From assembly GCA_035604335.1 (NCBI GenBank), contig DATNIT010000253.1:5804-69803 (forward strand): 64,000 nt of DNA, in the 5' to 3' direction. Both the position numbers and the translations under genes were made by a program. The notes under the pieces were generated by a model. It was given only the letters and a program-made list of their open reading frames with translations. It searched no databases and had not been told where the DNA came from. Below, piece after piece: positions 25,305-34,510 of this stretch (its first letter is position 1; each line of letters starts with the position of its first letter). The stretch is from DASZHJ01 sp035604335. GTDB lineage: Bacteria > Pseudomonadota > Alphaproteobacteria > ATCC43930 > CGMCC-115725.

Positions 25305-26660
25305 CTACGCGGAGCGAACCTGTTGAATAAACGCCTCAATTTGAGCCTTGAGCGCTTCGCCATTCTTGCTGAGCTCGCCCGCCGAGGCGAGCACCTGGGT
25401 CGCCGCGGCGCCGCTTTGCTGAGCCGCCTCGCTCACCCCGACGATGTTCGACGACACGTCGCCCGTGCCTTGCGCCGCCTGCTGAACGTTTCGGGCGATT
25501 TCCTGCGTTGCGGCACCCTGCTCCTCGACCGCGGCCGAGATCGCCGCCGCTGACTCGTTCACCTTACCGATCGCCGTCGTGATGCCCTGGATCGACAATG
25601 CCGAGCTCTGAGTCGCCTCCTGGATCGCCTTGATCTGCCCGCTGATGTCCTCGGTCGCCTTCGCCGTCTGGTTGGCCAGCGCCTTCACCTCGGACGCGAC
25701 CACGGCGAAACCCTTGCCGGCCTCGCCGGCGCGCGCCGCCTCGATCGTGGCGTTGAGCGCCAGCAAATTCGTCTGCGCGGCGATATCGCTGATGATCTTG
25801 ACCACCTCGCCGATCTTCACGGCCGCGTGGGTCAACCCTTGGACCTGCTCGTTGGAGCGGCCGGCCTGATTGACCGCATCGGCGATCATGCGACTCGACT
25901 GGGCGACTTGCTGGCCGATCTCCCTTACCGACGCGGAAAGCTCCTCGCTTGCCGAGGCTACAGTCTGCATGTTCCGGGTGGCCTGCTCCGAGGCGGCCGC
26001 CACCGTGGTGGCTTGACGCGTGGTCTCCTCCGCGGTGGAGGCCATGGATTGCGCGGTCGAGTGCAGCTCCGCGGCTTGATGCGTGACCGCGATGGCGACG
26101 CCACCGATGCCCGATTCCAGCTTGGCAGCAACGTCGAGCACCGCCTTCCGACGGTCCTGCTTGCTGGCATCCTGGTAAACCGAGATCGCGAAGTCCATGT
26201 CGAGCATGACCGCGGAATTGACGGCGGTAATCACCTCGGCGAGGCGCTGGCGCTTCCAGCCATAGGTACGGATCGCCAAGTCCGTCAGGTGCGACAGTAC
26301 GAAGGCATAGCCACCGATGTACCAGCGCGGCTCGAGACCGATCTTGTTGTGCACGAGGCCGATGGTGCGCACGCCCTGGATATAGGCCTCGTCGAAGCGC
26401 CCGGAGAACAAGCGGCCCCAATGCGTTGCCTGGGCACCTTTGAGCCGCTCCTTCTGGCTGCCAACCAACGCGGCCAATTGCGGCTCGCGCATCAGATGGT
26501 CGTAAAAGCCGGTCAGAACGGCCGGGAGCGCCTTCTCGACGACAGGCCAGAATTCCCAAAGGGCGGCGCCGGTGCTGTCCGCAATGCGCATGAAGCGCAG
26601 TCTCGTCTCTCGATCATGCTGCTGGTCACCGGTGCTTTGGGTCGTCATTCTGCCCACCAT
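25305..26660 (-). CDS. Globin-coupled methyl-accepting chemotaxis protein (HemAT-like)
   Basis: 451 residues with no membrane segment. Residues 20-170 form a protoglobin-type sensor: FWPVVEKALPAVLTGFYDHL early, then the heme-proximal His104 in RTIGLVHNKIGLEPRWYIGGY, the classic globin-coupled-sensor signature. After a helical linker comes a cytoplasmic MCP signalling domain with the hairpin tip ISDIAAQTNLLALNATIEAA and GKGFAVVASEVKALANQ. The protein should bind O2 at a b-type heme and signal to CheA/CheW from the cytosol, giving aerotaxis. No CheA/CheW genes are in the window, so it acts on a chemotaxis system encoded elsewhere. An ATG 12 nt further in (26648) is an alternative start. Confidence 0.95.
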   Translation of the reverse strand: MVGRMTTQSTGDQQHDRETRLRFMRIADSTGAALWEFWPVVEKALPAVLTGFYDHLMREPQLAALVGSQKERLKGAQATHWGRLFSGRFDEAYIQGVRTIGLVHNKIGLEPRWYIGGYAFVLSHLTDLAIRTYGWKRQRLAEVITAVNSAVMLDMDFAISVYQDASKQDRRKAVLDVAAKLESGIGGVAIAVTHQAAELHSTAQSMASTAEETTRQATTVAAASEQATRNMQTVASASEELSASVREIGQQVAQSSRMIADAVNQAGRSNEQVQGLTHAAVKIGEVVKIISDIAAQTNLLALNATIEAARAGEAGKGFAVVASEVKALANQTAKATEDISGQIKAIQEATQSSALSIQGITTAIGKVNESAAAISAAVEEQGAATQEIARNVQQAAQGTGDVSSNIVGVSEAAQQSGAAATQVLASAGELSKNGEALKAQIEAFIQQVRSA

Positions 26661-26839
26661 CTTGTCCGTTGCTGAGACGCCGACGGTCGACCAGTAACGG
26701 TGATTCGCAATAATATTCAGTTAACCGACCCCCTTATACGTATCATTTCGTACTCGATCGGCTACGAGCTGTCCGCTTGATCCGTCCCGATCGGAAAGCG
26801 CGCCCACGTCGAGGGCTTCATGGCACAGTCGGAGGCGGC

Positions 26840-26863
26840 AGGCTCGGCGTCTCGTCCGAGCCT
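26840..26863 (+). repeat. Leader hairpin before exported hypothetical gene
   Basis: AGGCTCGG (26840-26847) pairs perfectly with CCGAGCCT (26856-26863) over an 8-nt loop. The hairpin ends 7 nt before the AAGGAG ribosome site of the gene at 26885, so it lies in its 5' leader. It could stabilise the message or modulate initiation. No known riboswitch is recognisable. Confidence 0.35.
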
Positions 26864-26884
26864 CCGAGAGAAGGAGCTGTTCGC

Positions 26885-27712
26885 ATGACGTCTCGTCCGC
26901 TCGCGCTCGCTGCAGCCATCGCTTGCGCGCTTTGGAGTAGCGGCGCTCGCGCCGAAGATGCCGCTCAGGTGGATGCGACGCTGCGCTACAACGGTCAGGC
27001 GCTGAAGCTCACGAAGGTATTGGTGCTGCAAAACGGCAATGAGGAGGGGCTGGAGGATGGGCCGCGGCTCCGGGTCTTCCTCTCAGACGGCGATATACCT
27101 GTGACGGTCGCGGGCGCCGCAGGCATCCTGCGCGCCAAGACCTACGCGCGCGATGCCCACATCAACGGCGTGGTGATCCTCGCCGATCCCACAGGAAGAT
27201 CGAGCGACGCGACGGCCTCGCTGCTCAATGCGCCGGGCCTGGAGCCCGGCAGCTTCGCATCGGTGACCAGCACCAGCGCGTTCGCCGCGCTCAAGGTGAC
27301 GGCGAGCCGGGCCTCGGGATCGGCCTCAATCGACGATGCGCCGCTGGAGCTCAAGGCCAAGTTCGATGCACCGCTCAACCCCGATCCCGTCACCAGCGAC
27401 CTCAAGGGCAAGGCGGCACTCGGCAGCGCGCCCGTGCAGGCCCTCATCGCTTTTCGCGACGCGCTCAGGAAAGGCGACATGGCGGCGGTCGCGAAATATG
27501 CGACGGCCGCGCGACAGAAAGAGATCGGCGACTTCCGCGCCAAATCCGGTGACGCCGCGTTTCGTGAGGCGTTGAAGCAAGCGCCCGACGGCGCTTCCGT
27601 GACGAAAACGATCAAGCGGCTGGTCGTGCGCGGGACGACCGCGTCGGTCGTGATCGAGGGCGGTGAGGTCGCGGAGCTTGTCCAGGAAGGCGGCGCGTGG
27701 AAGGTAGACTGA
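26885..27712 (+). CDS. Exported hypothetical protein
   Basis: 275 residues from the ATG at 26885 (AAGGAG 8 nt upstream). A Sec signal peptide ends SSGARAEDA around residues 19-24. The mature protein starts VDATLRYNGQALKLTKVLVLQNGNEEGLEDGPRL in two stretches, a beta-rich domain with short repeats. A C-terminal part (ALIAFRDALRKGDMAAVAKYAT to the end) resembles the small alpha+beta fold of NTF2- or DUF4878-like domains, with a closing VAELVQEGGAWKVD. I do not recognise a named family for the whole protein. It is probably periplasmic. A tiered hairpin after the stop closes the transcript. It is divergent from the globin-coupled sensor. Confidence 0.75.
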   Translation: MTSRPLALAAAIACALWSSGARAEDAAQVDATLRYNGQALKLTKVLVLQNGNEEGLEDGPRLRVFLSDGDIPVTVAGAAGILRAKTYARDAHINGVVILADPTGRSSDATASLLNAPGLEPGSFASVTSTSAFAALKVTASRASGSASIDDAPLELKAKFDAPLNPDPVTSDLKGKAALGSAPVQALIAFRDALRKGDMAAVAKYATAARQKEIGDFRAKSGDAAFREALKQAPDGASVTKTIKRLVVRGTTASVVIEGGEVAELVQEGGAWKVD

Positions 27713-27776
27713 CGCTCTGAGAGCGTCTGTAGACACGGCGAACCGCCGAGCGGCCTCCATGCCGCTCGCGCGCCGT
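27711..27776. terminator. Tiered convergent hairpin structure
   Basis: Two hairpins follow the stop of the exported protein gene. GACGCTC/GAGCGTC (27711-27717 with 27721-27727) is first. A longer one has outer arms ACGGCG/CGCCGT (27735-27740 with 27771-27776) and inner arms CGAGCGGC/GCCGCTCG (27747-27754 with 27761-27768). The gene on the other side (stop at 27794) is convergent, so the structure can end both transcripts. T-runs are weak. Confidence 0.5.
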
Positions 27777-27793
27777 CGAGATTAGAGAGTTTG

Positions 27794-28018
27794 TTAGTCG
27801 ACCTTCAGGAAGATCCGGTGGTCGTATTCCCAGTGCTGGGTCAGCGTGCGCCGGATCTGATCGTAGACCTGCACGGGCTCGACGCGCTCTACGGTGATGG
27901 AAGCCTCGACAGGAGCCGCCGGCTCAACGGTGCCGAAGGTGTAGATCAAGTGGTCAATGACACTGCTGTCCTCGAGGGACTGCTTGTCGTCAGCGCGGAG
28001 CGAATCCAGCTGGTCCAT
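27794..28018 (-). CDS. Small hypothetical protein
   Basis: 74 residues from an ATG at 28018 with a clear GGAGG 4 nt upstream; the frame is open further up, but only this start has a ribosome site. The sequence begins MDQLDSLRADDKQSLEDSS, is acidic, and ends in VQVYDQIRRTLTQHWEYDHRIFLKVD, a mixed alpha/beta tail. I recognise no family. It is cytosolic, with no signal peptide or membrane segment. It stands alone between a convergent terminator structure and a 201-bp AT-richer gap. Confidence 0.6.
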   Translation of the reverse strand: MDQLDSLRADDKQSLEDSSVIDHLIYTFGTVEPAAPVEASITVERVEPVQVYDQIRRTLTQHWEYDHRIFLKVD

Positions 28019-28219
28019 TGCGCCTCCCCAATCCTCTATTCTTCCACCGTGCTCGACACCCACGGGAGTAATCTTTGGTCCGAGCATCTGTGAGCATAGA
28101 AGTACCACAAAGGGCAAAAGTCAAAGGCCATTGCCCCGTCTTCTAACTCACGATTTGTGGCAATTTGGTGGTTCGGCACTGCACAAAACCGAGTCTTGTG
28201 GTTAATCGGCAAAGTATAA
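28019..28219. other. AT-richer intergenic stretch, no gene seen
   Basis: This 201-bp gap between two minus-strand genes is noticeably richer in A+T than its surroundings. It contains the promoter and ribosome site of the small gene at 27794-28018. No reading frame with a credible start and no clear structured RNA was found. Confidence 0.5.
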
Positions 28220-29725
28220 CTATGGCTTGAAGGCATAGATTCGGCCATCGCCCGCAATGAAGAGGCGATCATCGCTGGCGAGGATCGTGACGAAATGCCT
28301 CAGGCCTTGCATGACCTCAGCCGGGCCGCCACCCGCAAAGACGGGGGTACCCGTGTCGGCACGAAACCCATGGAGGCGATTGTCGCCCTCGGCCCCGACC
28401 ATCCAGACAATCGGATTGGAGTTGTCGTCGTCCGTGGTGACGATCGGAGCGCCACGGCCGCTGATATCCGCGCACCACGCCGTCGAGAGTTTGGGTGCGG
28501 GATGCGCATCGATCTTGAGCATCGTGAGGCCACCGATCGAGACCCGATTGGGACAAGCGGCGCCGGCGCCTTCGAAGGCGACATAGGATCCATTCAGCGT
28601 CGGCAAGACCGCGGGCGCGGTGCGGATCGGATTTCGCGCCACGCGCTGCACGTCGCGGGCGCCGCCGACGCCGCCGAGATTGGTGCGGTCGAGCAAATAG
28701 CCTTTGCCATCTTTCCCAAGCGCCAGCAGCAACGCGGTCTTGCCGTCGGGATCGGCAACATCGAGCGGCAGCGCGCCGACGCCGCCGAGATCGGCATCGG
28801 CGTCGTCGAGGGCCTTCCAATCGGTCGGTGCGAAGAAGTCGCGCGGATCCTGCGTCGTCTTGAGATCGAGATCGAGGCGGATGATCGCCTCGCCGTCCGC
28901 CCATTCGTGGGCGCCCTCGGTATTTCCGGTGGCGACGAACAGCGAGCGTCCGTCATAACTGACGCCGCCGGGCGCCCAGACCCCGCCGGCCATGCCGCGC
29001 GTGGTCCAGGCGACGACTGTGCGGGGGTCGTTGAGATCGATCCCTACGACCCAGCCATGGTACTGCCCGCAGTCGCCGAAATGCCCACCGTAGGGGACGT
29101 AGAGCTTGTTCTCGGCGATCAGCAGGGCGCCGCGCTGATTCTGGACGCGCGGCGTGAAGGCGAGGCCGCGCGAGCGAAGCGCCTCGGCGACGTTCACGGG
29201 AAACCCGGGCAGGACCGCGCCGTCGCCGACGGATAACCCGAAGATGAGATGCTGCGCGCCCGATCCATCCGGCGCCTCGACCATGGCGTCGAGATAGATC
29301 GCGTCCTTGATCCCGTCGATCGTGGGCGTTCCCGTGATGCCGAGCGGACTGATATTTCCGCACGGCAGGGCGGAGCGCGGCACCGGCGGTCCCAGGGATT
29401 TCTTCCAGGCGACTTTTCCGTTGCGGCCGTCGAGCGCATAGACCGAGTTGTTCTCCGTCGCCACGATCACCAGCTTCCGACTGGTTTGGCGGAAGTGCCA
29501 GAACAAGGGCTGCGCGTAGACGTTCCCGTCGACCCGGCCGTCGAACTCGGGATCGAGATGCATGCCGGCGGCGCGCTCGTAAGTGAGCCGAGGCATCACG
29601 TAGAGCCCGCCGCGGGCCGCGTCGTTGTGAAACGTCAGGATCGACTGGGCATTACCAACGCCGCCGAGCAGCAGCATGGCGCCAAGTCCTGCAGCAAGCC
29701 CGAGGGTGCGGCGGATGTGTCGCAT
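28220..29725 (-). CDS. Exported PQQ-like beta-propeller protein
   Basis: 501 residues from the ATG at 29725 (MRHIRRTLGLAAGLGAMLLL, signal peptide ending GNAQS). The mature part is a beta-propeller with repeats ending in YALDGRNGKVAWKKS (the PQQ-repeat hallmark xxAxDxxTGxxxW), YLDAMVE, FVATGNTEGA, LDRTNLGGV and LHGFRADTGTPVF, about seven blades. Cysteines are sparse (SALPCGNIS, GDCGQYH, GAACPNRV, AWCADIS). It may be a scaffold or a quinoprotein-like enzyme; the residues needed for a PQQ dehydrogenase are not evident, so enzymatic activity is doubtful. It lies 34 nt after the outer-membrane factor of an RND pump and is probably its last operon member. Confidence 0.78.
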   Translation of the reverse strand: MRHIRRTLGLAAGLGAMLLLGGVGNAQSILTFHNDAARGGLYVMPRLTYERAAGMHLDPEFDGRVDGNVYAQPLFWHFRQTSRKLVIVATENNSVYALDGRNGKVAWKKSLGPPVPRSALPCGNISPLGITGTPTIDGIKDAIYLDAMVEAPDGSGAQHLIFGLSVGDGAVLPGFPVNVAEALRSRGLAFTPRVQNQRGALLIAENKLYVPYGGHFGDCGQYHGWVVGIDLNDPRTVVAWTTRGMAGGVWAPGGVSYDGRSLFVATGNTEGAHEWADGEAIIRLDLDLKTTQDPRDFFAPTDWKALDDADADLGGVGALPLDVADPDGKTALLLALGKDGKGYLLDRTNLGGVGGARDVQRVARNPIRTAPAVLPTLNGSYVAFEGAGAACPNRVSIGGLTMLKIDAHPAPKLSTAWCADISGRGAPIVTTDDDNSNPIVWMVGAEGDNRLHGFRADTGTPVFAGGGPAEVMQGLRHFVTILASDDRLFIAGDGRIYAFKP

Positions 29726-29759
29726 GGATTGTCTCTCTAAGATCATGGAGGAGTGACCG

Positions 29760-31229
29760 CTATGGGCTCGACGCACCGGTCCCGGCCGGCGGTAAGCCCT
29801 GACGGATCCGATCATGGCTCGGAAGGTCGGCGGCCGTCCAGCCGCCGCCCAGGGCCTCGATCAGCACGACGCTCGCAGCCAGCCGGCTCTGCAGGATGGC
29901 GAGCGCGGTCTGCTTGTTGCTGAGCGACACGGTCTGCGCGGTGATGACGTTGGTGTAGGCCACGGTTCCCGCGGTGTATTGATTGAGGATCAGGCGCTCG
30001 GCCTCCTCCGCGGCCCTGACCGCGCGATTCTGGACCTCGGCCTGTTGCTCGAGGATGCGCAGCGCGGCGAGTTGGTCCTCCACCTGCTGAAACGCCGCCA
30101 GCACCGTCTGCCGATAGTTGGCGATGGTCTGGTCATAGGCCGCGCGCGCCGCCGCGACCTGCGCCGAGCGCAAGCCCGCGTCGAACACAGTCTCCGCGAG
30201 CTGCGGCCCCACCGACCACACCGCGTTCGAGGCGCGGAAAAGATTCTCGATCGCGGAGCCCAAGAACCCATAGGAGGCGGAGAGGGTGATCGCGGGATAA
30301 TAGGCCGCGATGGCGACGCCGATCTGCGCATTGGCGGCCGCCGTCGCGCGCTCGGCGGCGGCGATGTCGGGCCGGCGCTCCAGCAGCGTCGAGGGAACGC
30401 CCGGCGGAACCACCGGCACGCGGAGCTCCAGCGGCGTCGGCGCGATGGAGAACTCGGCCGGCGGCTTGCCGATCAGCACGGCGATGGCGTGCTCGAGCTG
30501 AGCCCGCTGAACACCGACGTTGATCGCCAGCGCCCTCACGCCCTCGACCTGGGCTTGCGCCTGCGCCACGTCCGAGCGTGCGGCCGTGCCCTGGGTGTAT
30601 CGGTTCTGGGTGATCTGCAGCGATTTCGTGTCGGCGTCCACGGTCGCGTCGAGCAACCGCTTGAGCTCGTCGCTGATCCGGAGGTCGAGGTAGTCGGTGG
30701 CCAGCACCGATTGCGCGGAGAGCCGGGCCGCCGCAAGGTCGGCGGCACTCGCCTCGGCACTCGCGTAGCTGGCCTCCACGGATCGCCGGATCCGGCCCCA
30801 GACGTCGATTTCCCAGCTCAGACTGCCCGTGACGCTGAATTGGCTCTTGATGGTGCTGCGGCCGGTCTGACCGCCGCCGGTGCCCGAGCGCTGCGCCGAG
30901 GTGTCGAGGCCGACAGTCGGAAAGAAGGCCGTCCGGGCTTCCTCGACCAGCGCGCTCGCCTGCCGGAAGGCCGCTTCGGAGGCCTTGAGCGTCTGGTTCG
31001 AGACATCGATCTGCGCCTCGAGCTGATCGAGCAGCGGATCCTTGTAGATCGACCACCAGGCGGTACCGCTCCCGGCGTCCTGAGGCTCGCTCGGCTTCCA
31101 GCCGTCCAGCTCCTTGTAGGCGGCTGGCGTGGGCGCCGTCGGCCGCTTGTAGTCCGGGCCCACCTCGCAGGCCGCGAGCGACGCCAGCGCCACCGCGGGC
31201 ACGACCCATCGGAGCCGCGCGCTCATCAT
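29760..31229 (-). CDS. RND efflux outer-membrane lipoprotein (NodT/OprM family)
   Basis: 489 residues. The signal peptide ends in the lipobox LASLAAC, so Cys20-21 would be lipidated. The mature protein starts EVGPDYKRPTAPTPAAYKEL, the standard opening of OprM/NodT factors. Two outer-membrane-efflux repeats follow, with long coiled helices (SNQTLKASEAAFRQASALVEEARTAFFPTVGLD in pieces). It forms the trimeric outer-membrane duct for the pump encoded upstream. Its ATG pair overlaps the stop of the MdtC-like gene (ATGATGA), confirming the operon. Confidence 0.93.
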   Translation of the reverse strand: MMSARLRWVVPAVALASLAACEVGPDYKRPTAPTPAAYKELDGWKPSEPQDAGSGTAWWSIYKDPLLDQLEAQIDVSNQTLKASEAAFRQASALVEEARTAFFPTVGLDTSAQRSGTGGGQTGRSTIKSQFSVTGSLSWEIDVWGRIRRSVEASYASAEASAADLAAARLSAQSVLATDYLDLRISDELKRLLDATVDADTKSLQITQNRYTQGTAARSDVAQAQAQVEGVRALAINVGVQRAQLEHAIAVLIGKPPAEFSIAPTPLELRVPVVPPGVPSTLLERRPDIAAAERATAAANAQIGVAIAAYYPAITLSASYGFLGSAIENLFRASNAVWSVGPQLAETVFDAGLRSAQVAAARAAYDQTIANYRQTVLAAFQQVEDQLAALRILEQQAEVQNRAVRAAEEAERLILNQYTAGTVAYTNVITAQTVSLSNKQTALAILQSRLAASVVLIEALGGGWTAADLPSHDRIRQGLPPAGTGASSP

Positions 31230-34200
31230 TCGCCGCCTTGCAGCGGCGCCGCGACGCCCGGATGGCTGCGGCGCCAGAGCCGCTGGCACCAGAGCTGGAA
31301 CCGGTCGAGGTAAAGGTAGATCACGGGGGTGGTATAGAGCGTCAAGACTTGGCTCACCAGCAGTCCGCCAACGATGGAGATGCCGAGGGGCCGGCGGAGC
31401 TCGCCGCCCTCGCCGGCGCCGATCGCGAGCGGCACCGCGCCCAAGAGCGCGGCCATTGTGGTCATCATGATCGGGCGGAAGCGCAGCAGACAGGCTTGAT
31501 AGATCGCATCGCGCGACGTCAGATTCTGCTTGCGCTCGGCATCGATGGCGAAGTCGATCATCATGATCGCGTTTTTCTTGACGATGCCGATCAGCAAGAT
31601 GACGCCGATGAGCGCAATGATATCGAATTCCGAGTTGAACGCCATCAGCGCCAGGATGGCGCCGACGCCCGCCGACGGCAGCGTCGACAGGATGGTGAGG
31701 GGGTGCACGTAGCTCTCGTAGAGGACGCCCAGCACGATGTAGACCGCGGCGATCGCCGCGAGGACCAGGTAGGGCTCGTTGGCGAGCGATTGCTGAAAGG
31801 CGCGCGCGGTACCCTGGAACGTGCCGTGTATCGTGCCGGGAACGCCGATGCGCGTCATCGCCTCGTTGATGGCAGCGACCGCATCGCTGAGGGATTTTCC
31901 CGCCGCCAGGTTGAAGGAGATCGTGCTGGCGACGAAGAGGCCTTGATGGCTGACGGCGAGCGGCGTCTTGCCGGGCTCGTAACGGGCGAAGGCGGCGAGC
32001 GGCACCATGGTCTCCGCAGCGGAACTCACGGCCGCGCCGGTGGAGACACCGCCGCGGCCGGTGGCGGCCAGCTGATTGTTTGCGAGATTGCGCGCGGTGT
32101 CCTGCGCGATGGTCGCGGCCGAGGAGGACGCCTTGGGCCCCAAAACGGTTCCCGCCACGGCGTTGGTCTGCTGAACGCCCCCTACGGATCCGCCGGCGGT
32201 GCTCACGTACAGGTCGTCGAGGGTCTCCGGGCTCTGCCAGAACTCGGGCGCTACTTCCATGACCACGTGATACTGGTTGATCGCGTTGTAGATCGTCGAC
32301 ACCTGACGCTGGCCGAAGGCGTCGTAAAGCGTGTTGTCGATCTGGCTCGCGTTGACCTTAAAGCGCGCCGCTGTCGCGCGGTCGATGACCAGATCCGTTT
32401 CCAGGCCGTTCTGTTGCTGGTCGGAGTTGACGTCCGTCAAATCCGGCAGCGCCTGCAACGCCTCGGTGATCTTCGGGCCCCAGGTGTAGACGTCGGCGAG
32501 ATTGTCGCCCTGGAGGGTGTACTGGTACTGCGCGTTGCTCTGCCGGCCGCCCACACGGATATCTTGCGCCGCCTGCAGAAAGAGGGAGGCACCCGGCACC
32601 TGCGTGAGCTCGCGGCGCAGACGCGTAATCACCTGGTCCGCCGAGACGCTGCGCTCCGCCAACGGCTTCAGCGAGATGAACACGAAGCCGCCATTCGTCT
32701 GGCCTCCGCCGGTGAAACCGACCACGTTGGCGACCGCATCGTCTTTCTGCACGATCGAGATGAATTGCGCGAGCTTCTGGCGCATCAGCTGAAAGGAGAT
32801 GCTCTGGTCGGCCTGAATGCCGCCGATCACGCGCCCCGTATCCTCTTGCGGGAAGAAGCCCTTGGGCACGGCCATGAAAAGGTAGACATTGAAGCAGAGC
32901 GTCAGCAGCAGGATCAGCATGACACTGACCGGATGCGCAAGCGCGCGCTGCAGCGTCCGGTCGTAGGCCCGCAACAGGGCCTCGAAGCAGCGCTCCGCCA
33001 CGCGCGAGAAGCGCCCTGCGCGGCGCTGGTCTGGCGGTACGATAACGCGGGCGCACATCATCGGCGTCGTGGTCAAGGAAACCACCAGAGATACGGCAAT
33101 CGCCATGGAGAGCGTGACGGCGAACTCGCGGAAGTAGCGCCCGACGATTCCGCCCATCAGTAAGATGGGTAGAAAGACCGCAATCAGCGAGAGGCTCATG
33201 GAGAGTACGGTAAAGCCCACCTCGCGCGCGCCCTGTATCGCCGCTTGGAAGCGCGGCATGCCGGCCTCGACATGGCGCGAGATGTTCTCCATCACCACGA
33301 TGGCGTCGTCGACCACGAAACCCGTCGAGATCGTGAGCGCCATCAGCGAGAGATTGTCGAGGCTATAGCCCAGCAGGTACATGCCGCCGAGGGTGCCGAG
33401 CAGCGACACCGGCACCGCGACGCTGGGCACGAGCGTTGCGCGCGCGTTGCGCAGGAACAGGAACACCACCATGATGACCAGAGCGATCGAGATCATCAGG
33501 GTCCGCTCGACTTCCTTCAGCGAGGATCGGATCGTCGTCGACTGGTCCAACGCCACGCGCATTTCGATATCGCTGGGAATCGATGCTTGCAGCTCGGGCA
33601 AGAGTGCCCGCGCGCGATCGACCGTCTCGATCACGTTGGCACCGGGCTGCCGATAGAGGATCACGAGCACGGATGGGCGACCGTTCGCGAGCCCGTCGTT
33701 TCGGATGTTCTCCACGGAATCGATGATCTCGCCGAGGTCCGACAGCCTTACGGCAGCGCCGTTTCGGTAGGCGACCAGTAGCGATCGGTATTGCGATGCC
33801 TTCGTCGCCTGATCGTTGTCGTAGAGTTGGTAGTGCAGATCGCCTTCCTCGATGGCGCCCTTGGGAGCATGGGCGTTCGCCGAAGCGAGTGCCGCGCGCA
33901 CGTCCTCGAGGCCGATGCCGTACTTGAAGAGCGCACGCGGGTTGAGCTCCACCCGTACCGCAGGCAGCGCCGCGCCACCAATGGTGACCTGGCCGATCCC
34001 GGCGAGCTGCGAGAACTTCTGCTGCATCACCGAGGACGCCGCGTCGTAGATCTGGCCGCGGCCCAGGGTCGGTGACGTCAAAGTGATGATCATGATCGGC
34101 GCGTCGGCCGGGTTCACCTTGCGGTAGGTCGGGTTGCTGCGCAGGCTCGCCGGGAGGTCGGCGCGGGCGGCGTTGATCGCCGCCTGGACATCGCGCGCAG

Positions 34201-34510
34201 CGCCATCGATGTCGCGATTGAGACCGAACTGCAGCGTGATGCGCGCCTGACCGACGGTGCTCTGCGAGGTCATCTCGCTGACGTCCGCGATGACGCCGAG
34301 GTGACGCTCCAGCGGCGTCGCGACGCTGGTCGACACCACCTCGGGGCTTGCGCCGGGCAGGGAAGCCTGAACCGAGATAGTGGGGAAATCCACCTGCGGC
34401 AGCGGCGACACCGGCAGCTGGAAGAAGGCAATGACGCCAGCGAGAGCGACGCCGCAAGTCAGCAGCGTCGTCGCCACCATGCGCCGGATGAAGACCTCCG
34501 ACGGGTTCAC
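31226..34510 (-). CDS. mdtC: RND multidrug efflux permease, MdtC-like
   Basis: 1094 residues, about 70 longer than E. coli MdtC. It opens FIRRMVATTLLTCGVALAGV with PLPQVDFPTI, as MdtC does. The proton relay is present: GFVVDDAIVVMEN in TM4 with the Asp pair, and GIVKKNAIMMIDFA in TM10 with the Lys. The extra length is one Ala/Ser/Gly/Thr-rich insert in the second periplasmic half, between LYVSTAGG and MVPLAAFARYEPGKTPL. It shares the 4-nt ATGA overlap with the MdtB-like gene. MdtB and MdtC form a heterotrimer pumping bile salts, novobiocin and similar drugs in enterobacteria; here the substrates are unknown. Confidence 0.94.
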   Translation of the reverse strand: MNPSEVFIRRMVATTLLTCGVALAGVIAFFQLPVSPLPQVDFPTISVQASLPGASPEVVSTSVATPLERHLGVIADVSEMTSQSTVGQARITLQFGLNRDIDGAARDVQAAINAARADLPASLRSNPTYRKVNPADAPIMIITLTSPTLGRGQIYDAASSVMQQKFSQLAGIGQVTIGGAALPAVRVELNPRALFKYGIGLEDVRAALASANAHAPKGAIEEGDLHYQLYDNDQATKASQYRSLLVAYRNGAAVRLSDLGEIIDSVENIRNDGLANGRPSVLVILYRQPGANVIETVDRARALLPELQASIPSDIEMRVALDQSTTIRSSLKEVERTLMISIALVIMVVFLFLRNARATLVPSVAVPVSLLGTLGGMYLLGYSLDNLSLMALTISTGFVVDDAIVVMENISRHVEAGMPRFQAAIQGAREVGFTVLSMSLSLIAVFLPILLMGGIVGRYFREFAVTLSMAIAVSLVVSLTTTPMMCARVIVPPDQRRAGRFSRVAERCFEALLRAYDRTLQRALAHPVSVMLILLLTLCFNVYLFMAVPKGFFPQEDTGRVIGGIQADQSISFQLMRQKLAQFISIVQKDDAVANVVGFTGGGQTNGGFVFISLKPLAERSVSADQVITRLRRELTQVPGASLFLQAAQDIRVGGRQSNAQYQYTLQGDNLADVYTWGPKITEALQALPDLTDVNSDQQQNGLETDLVIDRATAARFKVNASQIDNTLYDAFGQRQVSTIYNAINQYHVVMEVAPEFWQSPETLDDLYVSTAGGSVGGVQQTNAVAGTVLGPKASSSAATIAQDTARNLANNQLAATGRGGVSTGAAVSSAAETMVPLAAFARYEPGKTPLAVSHQGLFVASTISFNLAAGKSLSDAVAAINEAMTRIGVPGTIHGTFQGTARAFQQSLANEPYLVLAAIAAVYIVLGVLYESYVHPLTILSTLPSAGVGAILALMAFNSEFDIIALIGVILLIGIVKKNAIMMIDFAIDAERKQNLTSRDAIYQACLLRFRPIMMTTMAALLGAVPLAIGAGEGGELRRPLGISIVGGLLVSQVLTLYTTPVIYLYLDRFQLWCQRLWRRSHPGVAAPLQGGE

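Noticed and set aside
27142..27615. Minus-strand open frames inside the exported protein gene (27142-27615, 27326-27760)
   Set aside because: They are fully overlapped by a gene with a signal peptide and ribosome site; their sequences look like antisense artefacts.
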